DNA of 64,000 bases from UBA3102 sp964413055 (lineage in GTDB: Bacteria; Bacillota; Desulfotomaculia; Desulfotomaculales; Pelotomaculaceae). The translations under genes were made by a program, and so were the position numbers. The stretch is from assembly GCA_964413055.1 (NCBI GenBank), contig CAYPRB010000001.1, forward strand, positions 186,001-250,000, read 5' to 3'. Under the pieces are notes generated by a model, which saw nothing but the letters and a program-made list of their open reading frames with translations, was not told where the DNA came from and searched no databases. Position 1 is the stretch's first letter. Every line of letters begins with the position of its first letter. Shown here in pieces: positions 25,987-34,595 of the stretch.

Positions 25987-26068
25987 AATGGAACTCCTTT
26001 TCCCGCATATTTTATAATTCTATTATAACGCAGAGAGGCAGGTTTTTGGCGGTCAAAAATAAATTTAA

Positions 26069-26090
26069 GGATGCCTTTGAAAAGGCATCC
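26069..26090 (-). terminator. Terminator of the SASP gene
   Basis: A perfect 10-bp stem, GGATGCCTTT/AAAGGCATCC, with a 2-base loop, followed on the - strand by TTAAATTTATTTTTG. It is placed just after the spore-protein stop at 26100. Confidence 0.85.
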
Positions 26091-26099
26091 CTGTTATAG

Positions 26100-26285
26100 C
26101 TATCGTTCCCCTGTCATGGAGCGTTCGGCCCGTTCGATGGCAAGCCGGACCAGGTTACCACAGTTTTGGGATGAAACATTACCGAAGTAACCGCCGTCCC
26201 TGCGTACCATGTTGCCAACACCGAGTTCATCAGCTAATTCATACTTCAGCCTTTCGGACATTACTCCTCCACGCCTTCTGTTCAT
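26100..26285 (-). CDS. Small acid-soluble spore protein, alpha/beta type
   Basis: A 61-residue DNA-coating protein made in the forespore. The conserved SASP pattern is clear: ERLKYELADELGV near the N-terminus, followed by GYFGNVSSQNCGNLVRLAIE, including the GNVSSxxxGxxVR core. The start codon ATG at 26285 follows AAAGGAGG with 9-base spacing, preferred to a GTG two codons upstream. It is direct evidence that the organism forms endospores. It is normally transcribed by sigma-G, but I did not identify a convincing sigma-G promoter. Confidence 0.95.
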   Translation of the reverse strand: MNRRRGGVMSERLKYELADELGVGNMVRRDGGYFGNVSSQNCGNLVRLAIERAERSMTGER

Positions 26286-26377
26286 TAGCACGATCCTCCT
26301 TTATTCAGTTGGAACGACAGCCGTTATTATTATTGGCTATAAGTCAGGTTTAAAAACTGAGAAGTTAAGGAAATGCG

Positions 26378-27178
26378 TTAAGATTTATCCAGACGCAGGG
26401 CCGCAAGCAGTTCGTCGTGAACCAAACCGTTGGTGGCGGCAATGGAAAGATTCCGGTCTAATTGAAAATTGTTGCCGTCGATGTCCGTAACACTGCCCCC
26501 GGCTTCTTCAACCAGCAGGGAACCGGCGGCCACGTCCCAGGGCATAAGAGGATCTTCCCAGAAGCCGGTCAACCGGCCGCAGGCGACATAAGCCAGCTCC
26601 AGGGCGGCGGAACCAAGCGCCCTGAGATTGGCACACCGCTCAAGCAAATAATGGTAATTGACCCTCAGCAGCCGGTTATTGAAAGCCTTGTTGGCCGGGT
26701 AACCGGTTACCAAAAGGCTTTCCCCGAGTGTTTTTCGTGTCCGGTCCACCCGTACGGGCTTCCCGTTCATATGAGTTCTGCTGCCTCTGGTGCTGCTGAA
26801 GCATTCCCGGCGGAAGGGATCGTAAACCACCCCCATGATGACTTGACCGTCATAAGCCAGCGCGATTGAGACCGCACAAAAAGGGATCCCGTAAACAAAA
26901 TTGGTGGTGCCGTCCAGCGGGTCTACGTGCCAGGTATACCCGTCCCGGAAAAATTCTTCCGGGTGCCGGTTTTCTTCGCTAAAAATAGTATGTTCAGGAA
27001 AATTTGCGCGCAGGCCGTTGAGAATAAGATCTTCCACCTTCCGGTCCACTTCAGTGACCAGGTCAGACGGACAGGACTTATACGCACTGGTAAAACTCCC
27101 CCCGAACCTGGTTCTGATTATTTCTCCACCTTGTTTGGCCAGTGTAACGGCGGTTTTGGTGCAAACAGAATAACTCAT
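26378..27178 (-). CDS. Inositol monophosphatase family phosphatase
   Basis: A Mg2+-dependent phosphatase of 266 residues. Metal-binding motifs are visible: the FSEEN glutamate near residue 70, VDPLDGTTNFVYG near residue 88 and WDVAAGSLLVEEAGG near residue 218. The family includes inositol monophosphatase, fructose-1,6-bisphosphatase and CysQ-type enzymes. Motif spacing fits the SuhB/IMPase branch, but the substrate cannot be fixed. Confidence 0.92.
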   Translation of the reverse strand: MSYSVCTKTAVTLAKQGGEIIRTRFGGSFTSAYKSCPSDLVTEVDRKVEDLILNGLRANFPEHTIFSEENRHPEEFFRDGYTWHVDPLDGTTNFVYGIPFCAVSIALAYDGQVIMGVVYDPFRRECFSSTRGSRTHMNGKPVRVDRTRKTLGESLLVTGYPANKAFNNRLLRVNYHYLLERCANLRALGSAALELAYVACGRLTGFWEDPLMPWDVAAGSLLVEEAGGSVTDIDGNNFQLDRNLSIAATNGLVHDELLAALRLDKS

Positions 27179-27311
27179 AAAGTTCTCCTTAAAATTGAGT
27201 TTGCATGCTTTAATATTTTCCCCCGGTAAAATTTATTCCAGTTTCAAGTTTACTATTTTTATAGAGCGATGACAATCGAATTGTGGTAAGATATTAATAA
27301 AATGACATTGC

Positions 27312-28340
27312 TTACATTTTGAACCATTGGTCGCGCCGGTCAATTAAAACGGTACAAGTCAATATGAAAAAAGCGGCTTCGGCACAAAACCAATTTCCCG
27401 ACCCGGTTTCAATATAATTTTCCCGGTCCAGACGAATTTTTTCGTAGGCCCGCCGGTAATCGCCGTAAAGACCGGCGCAATAGCCGAGGACCGTCCAGGG
27501 AAAATGAGGCGGCTGGAAACCGACCCAACCGGGGTGGCTTTCATTAAGCATACGGTAAAGACGGGTACCTTTACCGGAACCGGGTTTGAGCAGACCGTGC
27601 AAAACAGGGAATATCTGGCATGCGGCATCGGGATAAAATTTTGACAGGTTTAACCCCGTGTTGAACCAACCGGTTTTGGCGGGGTGGTAGCAGCGGGCGA
27701 ACGGGTTCCACAGGTTCCTTTCGATTCCGCCGGCGATTTTACGGGCATAGTCTTTAAAGTAAGCTGCGTCGCCGTCACCCAGGTTTTGGAGTAGTCCGGC
27801 GAAATCAAGCAATCCCTTGCAGGCTTCGCAGTTATCCATCAAATACTTTACCTTGTGCCCCGACCGGGCATAAGTGAGCCCGTCGTGGTCCATCAGATGT
27901 ATTATGACCCGGGCCGTTTTTTTTAAACCGGGGAGATTATCTCTGACCCAGCGCGTATCTCCCGTTCTTTTTTGATACAGCGCTGCCAGGCTCAGGTAGG
28001 TTCCGGCGTAAGCATCTTCAGAATCCGGCGTCTTGGTTTGGCGGTTCAGTTTTGCGTCGTAACGGCAGTCAAGTATGGTTCCGTCATCTTCCAGGTGGCG
28101 CAGATACCAGTCCAGGTACTGCCGTACCGGTTGATATGCGGAAGGTTCCTGCAGCAGGGCCATGGCGGCAAAGTTGGAAAAATAAGGTATAATCCAATCC
28201 TGGTTCGGGCGTTTTTTTATCGCCCCGTCAGCCTGGTGCCCGGGGAATACAATTTGGCATTGCAGCAACCAGTCTACCTGGTAATCCCGGTTGGCTTGAA
28301 GAGCGGTAATTATATTTGAAGCACGGTTGTTATTTTCCAT
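27312..28340 (-). CDS. Six-hairpin (alpha/alpha-toroid) glycosidase-like protein
   Basis: A 342-residue soluble protein rich in aromatic residues and acidic pairs, with repeated helical hairpins typical of alpha/alpha-toroid carbohydrate enzymes: SEDAYAGTYLSLAALYQKRT, then DNCEACKGLLDFAGLLQNLG and FPWTVLGYCAGLYGDYRRAY. There is no signal peptide, so it would act in the cytosol. No GH family could be named, and catalytic residues were not assigned. It is transcribed divergently from the DUF815-type gene. Confidence 0.6.
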   Translation of the reverse strand: MENNNRASNIITALQANRDYQVDWLLQCQIVFPGHQADGAIKKRPNQDWIIPYFSNFAAMALLQEPSAYQPVRQYLDWYLRHLEDDGTILDCRYDAKLNRQTKTPDSEDAYAGTYLSLAALYQKRTGDTRWVRDNLPGLKKTARVIIHLMDHDGLTYARSGHKVKYLMDNCEACKGLLDFAGLLQNLGDGDAAYFKDYARKIAGGIERNLWNPFARCYHPAKTGWFNTGLNLSKFYPDAACQIFPVLHGLLKPGSGKGTRLYRMLNESHPGWVGFQPPHFPWTVLGYCAGLYGDYRRAYEKIRLDRENYIETGSGNWFCAEAAFFILTCTVLIDRRDQWFKM

Positions 28341-28486
28341 GAAGTACGCACCCCGTAAAAAAGTAATTTAATATATCTTATGGATTCTTGCAAAATTAGT
28401 TTCGGGTGCGCAGGAAAAAGGAAATAAAAAAATGTTGCAGAATATCAAGGTATGAATGAGAACCTAATAAAAAGGAGAAAATTTGA

Positions 28487-29878
28487 TTGACAACTATTAA
28501 AACCCCGGGTTCAGATATGTATTTAAAAGTATTGCGTGCCGTACGGGGCCTGGTGCTTTACCGGGGAATTATTAAAGACCCGGTTTTTGCGGCCATGCTC
28601 AGATTTCTTGAGGTTGCTGCCGGCAAGGCGGAGCCGGATGAAATCCTCGACGCGTACGGGGAGTTATTCTTCCGGTTGGCGGGGCAGGAAGAAGGCGCTC
28701 CAGGTGTCCCGTTGCAAGATGCCTGGCAAAATCATCTCCTGGATTTAATTCTTTTTGACGATAATGCTTTCAGCCGGAAAGCGGCGGCATTTCCCTGGGA
28801 ACTGGTAAGCGCCGCCCTGAAGGAAACGGCGGCGGGGGATTTAGTCAGGCTGGCGGTTTTATTCCGGGTGGAAGCGGAGACTGCCCGCCGGACGGTGTGG
28901 GAGTGCCTGGAGGAAGGCAGGGATCCGGCCGGAGGGTTGTCATTATGGAAAAACATGGATATTAGTGCCGGCGCCGGGGTTTTTTGTCCCGGAAGCAGTT
29001 GCCTGCCGCAAATAAAGCATTTGTTTGCCACTTCCCCGGATTGGGACCTGTTTTGTCTTAAAAAGTTGGCCGTTTATTACCGGAATTTTGGTTCCGGCAT
29101 TTTCGGAAAATACGGGGCTTTAAGATGGAACAGCCGGGAAGGTTGTCTGGAAGGAATCGACGCGCCCGAAATGGTTAGCTTTGAAGAACTGATCGGCTAC
29201 CAGGACCAGCAGCGGGAAGTGGTGGCGAATACAGAAAGATTCCTGGCGGGATTACCGGCAAATAATGTTTTGCTATACGGCGACCGGGGTACCGGAAAGT
29301 CCTCCACGGTAAAAGCACTGTTAAATGCTTATTTGAATCAGGGATTGCGCCTGGTCGAAGTTATGAAAAGCGACCTGGGGGATTTCCCCCTGATTGTCAG
29401 GCAATTGAGGCACAGGCCCCAGCGTTTTATAATTTTTGTTGACGACCTTTCCTTTGAGGAATCAGAGGTAGAATACAAGGAACTCAAGGCCGTGCTTGAA
29501 GGCGGTTTGGAAAGCCGGCCCGCTAACGTTTTAATCTATGCTACCTCCAACCGGCGGCATCTGGTGCGGGAATTTTTTTCAGACGCTGTAATTGCTCCTG
29601 GACGGGACGGAGAAGTGCGGGGCGGCGATACGGTCCAGGAAAAGCTTTCGCTGGCCGACCGGTTCGGGCTCACCGTGCTTTATCCGTCTCCGGACCGGGA
29701 GCTCTATCTTAATATAGTATGCGGATTAGCAAGCCGGAGGGGTATATCCCTGGATCAAGGCGAGCTTGAGCGCAGAGCGCTGTTGTGGGAGACCTGGCAT
29801 AACGGTAAATCCGGACGTACGGCAAGACAGCTGGTGGATCAACTTACCGGAGAACATATCTTGCCTGACGGTCTTTAA
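28487..29878 (+). CDS. DUF815-type AAA+ ATPase
   Basis: A 463-residue protein with a variable helical N-terminal region (about 1-230) and a C-terminal AAA+ domain. The P-loop LLYGDRGTGKSSTVKALLN is near residue 265 and the Walker B-like FIIFVDDLSFEE is near 322, followed by VLIYATSNRRHLVREFF (sensor-1 and arginine region). This matches the DUF815/COG2607 family of stand-alone predicted ATPases, whose function is unknown. It starts at TTG 28487 after AAAGGAGAAAATT. A small membrane protein gene follows 19 bases downstream. Confidence 0.88.
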   Translation: MTTIKTPGSDMYLKVLRAVRGLVLYRGIIKDPVFAAMLRFLEVAAGKAEPDEILDAYGELFFRLAGQEEGAPGVPLQDAWQNHLLDLILFDDNAFSRKAAAFPWELVSAALKETAAGDLVRLAVLFRVEAETARRTVWECLEEGRDPAGGLSLWKNMDISAGAGVFCPGSSCLPQIKHLFATSPDWDLFCLKKLAVYYRNFGSGIFGKYGALRWNSREGCLEGIDAPEMVSFEELIGYQDQQREVVANTERFLAGLPANNVLLYGDRGTGKSSTVKALLNAYLNQGLRLVEVMKSDLGDFPLIVRQLRHRPQRFIIFVDDLSFEESEVEYKELKAVLEGGLESRPANVLIYATSNRRHLVREFFSDAVIAPGRDGEVRGGDTVQEKLSLADRFGLTVLYPSPDRELYLNIVCGLASRRGISLDQGELERRALLWETWHNGKSGRTARQLVDQLTGEHILPDGL

Positions 29879-29897
29879 ATAAAGTGAGGTAGATATC

Positions 29898-30221
29898 ATG
29901 AATAACCCCAGGTTGCTTTTGGTTTTATTCGCCTTGGCTTTCTTGGTTGTGCAAGTGACAAGCTATATGTCCGGGATAAACAGGCACGAGGAGCGGTTGG
30001 TGAAGCTGGAAAAACAGATGGTCCAGCCGGAATCTGAAAATGAAGTGACGGTTTTTGAAAATACGGGTACTTATAAAGATTTAAAATGGAATCCGTCAAC
30101 GGAGTTGGAGAAAGAAAAAATCAGGTTTAGAGCTGAAACATTGAATTTTATCATTAAGGTACTCATCATTTCCGGGGCGACGGCTTTTGTGTTTGCCGTT
30201 ATGAAAATGAAATACGGGTAA
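29898..30221 (+). CDS. Small membrane protein with two terminal membrane segments
   Basis: A 107-residue protein with a hydrophobic segment at residues 5-24 (LLLVLFALAFLVVQV), a charged, partly coiled-coil middle and a second segment near 84-101 (FIIKVLIISGATAFVFAVM). The start ATG at 29898 follows GTGAGGTAGATATC. It is probably co-transcribed with the DUF815 ATPase. No family is recognised. It converges on the dynamin operon across a shared hairpin. Confidence 0.7.
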   Translation: MNNPRLLLVLFALAFLVVQVTSYMSGINRHEERLVKLEKQMVQPESENEVTVFENTGTYKDLKWNPSTELEKEKIRFRAETLNFIIKVLIISGATAFVFAVMKMKYG

Positions 30222-30241
30222 AAAGCCGGGTAATAATTTTC

Positions 30242-30271
30242 AACGGTCTGGCCGGTACGCACCAGACCGTT
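30242..30271. terminator. Bidirectional hairpin between convergent units
   Basis: AACGGTCTGG (30242-30251) and CCAGACCGTT (30262-30271) form a perfect 10-bp stem with a 10-base loop. AT-rich sequence flanks both sides (TAATAATTTT and TAAATTTC). It separates the + strand small membrane gene from the - strand dynamin operon and probably ends both. Confidence 0.75.
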
Positions 30272-30284
30272 AAATTTCAAAATT

Positions 30285-30545
30285 TCAAAAAGCAACAATA
30301 ATCAGGACAATGCCCAGAATTGCCGTGGCCAGAGTGGATACCACCGCTAAAACCCTGGTCTTATTATGAGCTTCATTTAAAAGCGTATGTTCTTTTTGCA
30401 ATTCGTTAAACATCCGGTTTAGATCCGTGATTTCAACTTCCAGGGTTTCTATTTTACCGGATGCCGGGATTAATATTTTTTTTTGAATGGTGGCAGCCAG
30501 TGAGTCGATTAGATCTGATTGGTGGCGAGAGTTTTCAACCGGCAT
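30285..30545 (-). CDS. Tail-anchored coiled-coil protein (dynamin operon, gene 4)
   Basis: An 86-residue protein. A charged N-terminal region and coiled coil (about 25-62, KIETLEVEITDLNRMFNELQ) lead to a C-terminal membrane helix (about 64-86, VVSTLATAILGIVLIIVAF), giving a tail-anchored layout. The ATG follows GGGAGAGATTAAA and only one base separates it from the preceding stop. It is the last gene of the dynamin operon. A role as a membrane adaptor for the dynamin is an inference from topology and gene order. Confidence 0.75.
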   Translation of the reverse strand: MPVENSRHQSDLIDSLAATIQKKILIPASGKIETLEVEITDLNRMFNELQKEHTLLNEAHNKTRVLAVVSTLATAILGIVLIIVAF

Positions 30546-30546
30546 T

Positions 30547-30831
30547 TTAATCTCTCCCGCCGGCCTGGCTTATGGCGTCCCTCATGGCGGCGAGAATGGT
30601 GAGGGGCATCTGCTGAACCTTGTCTTCCAGAACCGCCAGCCTTTCCTTTAATTCGGCAATTCCCGCCTGGTCCTGCTCTTTCAATTCTTCCAGGCGCTCG
30701 GCTATTTTCAGGTTTTTGTCCCATAACGGTTGTACCAGCTTGGTTTTTAACCCGTACAGTATGTCGTACAACATTTGTTGGATCAACTCATCCCCGGTTT
30801 TTTCCGTCTTACTGACATCAAACTTGTTCAT
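30547..30831 (-). CDS. Coiled-coil protein (dynamin operon, gene 3)
   Basis: A 94-residue soluble protein. The start at ATG 30831 follows GAGGAGGGTGCC and is preferred to the in-frame start at 30846. A helical N-terminus (DELIQQMLYDILYGLKTKLV) is followed by a strong heptad region (about 50-75, IAERLEELKEQDQAGIAELK). It has no membrane segment. No family is recognised. Confidence 0.72.
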   Translation of the reverse strand: MNKFDVSKTEKTGDELIQQMLYDILYGLKTKLVQPLWDKNLKIAERLEELKEQDQAGIAELKERLAVLEDKVQQMPLTILAAMRDAISQAGGRD

Positions 30832-30850
30832 TGGCACCCTCCTCAATGAT

Positions 30851-31045
30851 TTAAATTTTTTCGCAAGCTTTTTTAAGCAGCGTTAGAAATCTGGCGGTTT
30901 CTTTTGCGGAATGTTCTTTTAACGTTGTCCGGAGGTTTTTTTCGAAGTCCCCGATAAGATTTTTTTTAATTTCGCTGCCGGTGTATCCGCTTACTTCTCC
31001 GATAATTCTACGCAGTCTTTCGTCCAGAATTCTCGCGTGCTCCAT
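30851..31045 (-). CDS. Small helical protein (dynamin operon, gene 2)
   Basis: A 64-residue charged protein. Its ATG at 31045 lies directly after the dynamin stop codon (31049-31047). Its ribosome binding site GGGGAGG is built into the last codons of the dynamin gene, indicating tight coupling. The sequence (ILDERLRRIIGEVSGYTGSE, then helices) suggests a small helical bundle. No family is recognised. Confidence 0.7.
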   Translation of the reverse strand: MEHARILDERLRRIIGEVSGYTGSEIKKNLIGDFEKNLRTTLKEHSAKETARFLTLLKKACEKI

Positions 31046-31046
31046 T

Positions 31047-33404
31047 TTATAACCTCCCCGGTTCATAAATTGCCGCTCTGATATTTTTCAACATGCGCTT
31101 TAATTGGCGCAAAGTTTCCTGGGTCCCGCGCAGTTCCGACTTTTTTGCGTATGAGATGCCGCCCGACATCAACTGGTCATATATGTTCCGGGTAGCGCCG
31201 TCCAAAACGGAATAAAGCTTTTGAGCCGTGTCAAGGTGAAATTTTCTACCCCGGGTCTTTAAAACATTTTCTTCAAGACATCTAATCAGTTTATCCGTTC
31301 CGCCGTTTTGGCCGGACACTCCTTTTAAAGCCGAAATAAATAATATTGCGGGTTTAGTTGCGGGCGTACCGGTTTTGCAGCCTGAAACCGGTTCTGATGA
31401 GAGACTTCTTCTTACAAAATTAAATATCGCTTCCCGCTGGGACGGAGTTAGGAGATCGGAGAAGTTGATCACCAGGATAAACTTCTCTTGCTCTGTATTT
31501 AAAATATCTTTCCAATTAAAGACATCTGTTTTCTTCTGGGGCGTAAATAATTTGTGAACCCCGCAGTCCAGTTGGTTTAATATGTGGCGGGCATTAAGAA
31601 AAAAAAGGCAGGCGTCACTATGCCGGATCCACCGGGAGGTTCTTTCCCGGTGGTGTTGGTTAATACTGTCCAGGCCCGGGGTGTCAATAAAGTCACCCAG
31701 TTTTAAAAGCTCGGAAGGATGGTGCAGGTCGACGGTTTCAATCCTAAAGGCGTTAACGGAGCCTAATGAGTTTTGGAATGACCGGATTTCTTCCGGCACG
31801 GCCAGATCAAATTGCTGCTGTTCATAACTTCTAAAACTAATCCGGATTTTTTCCATGATCCCGTGTTTTTTAAATCTCTTGACGGACATAGGTTTAAAGG
31901 CGGCGGGGGGAATGATGCCGCTCTTGAAGCCGAAAGTGCCGGCGGCGAAAAATTCTTTCACCTGTCTGATCAGGTCTGAGATTTCCCGCCTGCCGGTGTA
32001 TTTGAAGGGTCCGTCTGTACACGCTTCCAGGCAGGCTATGCCGCTATCGGGGTCGGACAGCCATTTTTCCAGTACCGCCAACTTCTCCCGGCACAAGCTT
32101 ACTTTGCCCCCGGTTTGCTCGCAGAGGTGTAAAGTTACTTGCATGGGGAATTTGACCACGGCTGTTTTCCGGCGGCCGTAGGTAAGTTTGGCCATGCAGG
32201 TGGTGGTCGGCCCGTCGGCCGTGGGGAGAAGTTTTTCTTTCATCAGGGCGTTGAGAAAAGTGGATTTGCCGGTGGAAAATCCCCCTGCCGTTACGATGGT
32301 AAAGCGTTTTGACGAAACAGCCTGCAACAGCTGTTTCAGTTTGGACCGGCCGGTAAACTCCAGAAGCCGGGGTTCATTTAACAGCCAGTGCAGCAGATCG
32401 AGCAGGGCGTCCCTGGTTTCACCGGGGCCGGTTGACTTGATGCGGTAGAGCTTGCCGCCCGGGGTACTGCTCCGGTGCTTCAAGTTGTCCGAGTGCATAT
32501 GTTTTAGATGTGTTTCCAGTTCCCTCCCGGCTGCAGGAAATGAATGCAGGAGTTTTCCTGCCTGTAAAATAAGGTCGGCGGTATGTTTCAAGTGCCAAAA
32601 CTCAGAGAGAAAGATAGCGTTGTCTTTTAGGGAACATGTTTTTTTGATTTTTTGCGGGAGTTCCGCGTCTGCTTTTTTCAGTTTACCGGAAACCTGGCGC
32701 AGAGCTTCCCGGAGCAATTCCATTTCCAGGAACACTTTAAAAAGTGCCACGTTTTCCGGTTTAAGCGTATTGATGGTATTTAACCGCATCGGGTTTAAAA
32801 ATATTTCTCTCAGTGCCGCCCTGGTTGTTTCCAGGGAAGTGCCGTCGTAGGCCCCGAGGTTGCAGTTCAACCAGAAAGAAAGGTCGTTTAGATTTTTATT
32901 CCGGCGGGCGAAAGCCAGACGCTGCAGGAAAAGCCGGTTAGGTTCCTCCAGTCCGCGCTGGTGGAACAGGTAAATGAGCTTGTCGGCCCCGAAAGCCGCT
33001 TTTTCAGCGGTACGTCCGGAATCACCGCCGGGGGAATCTATACCCGGGGTGTCAATAATGCGGCATTTTTTCAGAATGGGGGACGGCAGTTCAATATCCA
33101 GCCTGCCCCGGGGGAAATTTGACTGGGTAAGAAAGGCATGCAACTGGAAGCATTGTTTAAAGACTTTTTTCCCTCCGGCACCGGTAAAGGTTGCTTGAAA
33201 GGCATTGCCGTATTCAAAATTTATCAGGCAGGGAGTGGTGGGAAGTATTCCCACCGGGCTGATTTCTGCCTCCAGGAGGCGGTTAACGAGAGTTGACTTT
33301 CCGGAGTTAAAAGAACCCACGAAAGCTACCGTTGGTTTGGTGGTCAGAAATGAAAAGTCGGCTAACTTACGGTGCAGGTCGAGCATACGGGTTAAGTTTT
33401 CCAT
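31047..33404 (-). CDS. Tandem-GTPase bacterial dynamin-like protein
   Basis: A large dynamin-superfamily GTPase of 785 residues with two complete GTPase domains in one chain. The first has the P-loop VGSFNSGKSTLVNRLL (residues 29-44), a G2-type PTTPC and IIDTPGIDSPGG near 118. The second has the P-loop GGFSTGKSTFLNALM near residue 373, a PTADGPTTTC segment and FIDTPGLDSINQHH near 573. Helical stretches follow each domain. The ATG at 33404 (GGGGGCAG upstream) is preferred to an in-frame start at 33545. It heads a four-gene operon and is divergent from a SIR2-like gene. Tandem GTPases resemble LeoBC-like fused dynamins; that comparison is from memory and needs a search. Confidence 0.88.
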   Translation of the reverse strand: MENLTRMLDLHRKLADFSFLTTKPTVAFVGSFNSGKSTLVNRLLEAEISPVGILPTTPCLINFEYGNAFQATFTGAGGKKVFKQCFQLHAFLTQSNFPRGRLDIELPSPILKKCRIIDTPGIDSPGGDSGRTAEKAAFGADKLIYLFHQRGLEEPNRLFLQRLAFARRNKNLNDLSFWLNCNLGAYDGTSLETTRAALREIFLNPMRLNTINTLKPENVALFKVFLEMELLREALRQVSGKLKKADAELPQKIKKTCSLKDNAIFLSEFWHLKHTADLILQAGKLLHSFPAAGRELETHLKHMHSDNLKHRSSTPGGKLYRIKSTGPGETRDALLDLLHWLLNEPRLLEFTGRSKLKQLLQAVSSKRFTIVTAGGFSTGKSTFLNALMKEKLLPTADGPTTTCMAKLTYGRRKTAVVKFPMQVTLHLCEQTGGKVSLCREKLAVLEKWLSDPDSGIACLEACTDGPFKYTGRREISDLIRQVKEFFAAGTFGFKSGIIPPAAFKPMSVKRFKKHGIMEKIRISFRSYEQQQFDLAVPEEIRSFQNSLGSVNAFRIETVDLHHPSELLKLGDFIDTPGLDSINQHHRERTSRWIRHSDACLFFLNARHILNQLDCGVHKLFTPQKKTDVFNWKDILNTEQEKFILVINFSDLLTPSQREAIFNFVRRSLSSEPVSGCKTGTPATKPAILFISALKGVSGQNGGTDKLIRCLEENVLKTRGRKFHLDTAQKLYSVLDGATRNIYDQLMSGGISYAKKSELRGTQETLRQLKRMLKNIRAAIYEPGRL

Positions 33405-33596
33405 TGGCGCTGCCCCCGGTCCAAGATGGTAAATACTTGTTATAATCCTATATATTAACGGGGGCAGGCTATTATGCCTAGCGTCAAGAATTTTCAGCAG
33501 GCGGTTTTTTAAAGCACCCGTGATAAAAATCAAGGTTAAAGGCAAAATAATTTTTAGATTTATCGTGGCTGGAATAAGGTTTGTCCGGAGGTTAAT

Positions 33597-34571
33597 ATGA
33601 GGACGGTTTACATTTTCGGAGCCGGTGCTTCAGCGGCGGAAGGCGCCCCGGTGGTAGATAATTTTTTGAAGATCGCTTATCGTTATTTTAAAGCGGAGTG
33701 CAGCGAGACTGGTTTGGAAATAATATGGGAGTTCTTGGAATATTTTTACGGAAGCAGGACCGCCATCCACTCGGTGGAGGACCTGGACCGGTATCCGGCA
33801 ATTGATGAGATTTTCAACCTGGTAGACTGGTATCTATTGAACAATCAGGCATTTTCCGTGCGGTTCACCAGACCCAGGCTGTATCATTTAAAAAAGGCGC
33901 TGGTGATGTTAATCAGCATGACCCTGGACAAATCACTGCCGGTTCATAACGGTATCCACCATTCTTTCGTAAACCGGGTGTTCAATAACCGCAAAGAATA
34001 TCCCGCTTTTATCTCCTTGAATTACGATCTCGTTCTGGACCGGGCGGTCCGGTTTGCCGGCAGAAATCCGGAATACGGTTTCTACGGCAACCATGAAGAA
34101 CACTTGGCACGGAAGGCTAAAGTACCGCTTTATAAACTGCACGGTTCTCTAAACTGGTCTTTTTGCCCGCTCTGCGGTGAAATATCTGAACATGAGGATA
34201 AGGTGGCCCACCTGCTTTTCAAGGAAAGCAATCCTGTTACCTGCGTTAATTGCGGGAGTGATAACGCGCAGGAGGTAATAATCGCACCGACTTTATATAA
34301 GTCGCATAAAATCAACCGGCTGCAGAATATTTGGGCCGGCAGCGCCAACGCCGTCAATGGTTCCGATTGCCTGGTATTTATCGGGTATTCCCTGGACGCA
34401 TCCGAAACCTCGATTATCGCCATGGTAAAAAGAGCCCTCAACGCCCCGGAAAAAAAGAGGGAGATAATAGTTATCAATCCAAATGAGGAAGCCTGCCGGC
34501 GCTACCGCCAATTTTTCGGCGATAAATGCAGAATTATTTGCTCGAGTTTTACCGGGGAAGCGGTATTTTAA
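33597..34571 (+). CDS. SIR2-like domain protein
   Basis: A 324-residue protein with a SIR2-like NAD-binding fold. Visible elements are FGAGASAAEGAPVV at residues 6-19 (the GAGAS motif), then SLNYDLVLDRAV and KLHGSLNW (the region of the catalytic His), a zinc knuckle pair CPLC...CVNC, and a C-terminal FIGYSLDASETS. Prokaryotic SIR2-like proteins of this kind are often NADases or ADP-ribosyl-consuming effectors in anti-phage systems, but others are ordinary enzymes. The ATG has CCGGAGGTTAAT upstream. It is divergent from the tandem dynamin and converges on the helicase genes. Confidence 0.86.
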   Translation: MRTVYIFGAGASAAEGAPVVDNFLKIAYRYFKAECSETGLEIIWEFLEYFYGSRTAIHSVEDLDRYPAIDEIFNLVDWYLLNNQAFSVRFTRPRLYHLKKALVMLISMTLDKSLPVHNGIHHSFVNRVFNNRKEYPAFISLNYDLVLDRAVRFAGRNPEYGFYGNHEEHLARKAKVPLYKLHGSLNWSFCPLCGEISEHEDKVAHLLFKESNPVTCVNCGSDNAQEVIIAPTLYKSHKINRLQNIWAGSANAVNGSDCLVFIGYSLDASETSIIAMVKRALNAPEKKREIIVINPNEEACRRYRQFFGDKCRIICSSFTGEAVF

Positions 34572-34595
34572 TCCGCCTGGAGGGTAGATTCGTGA

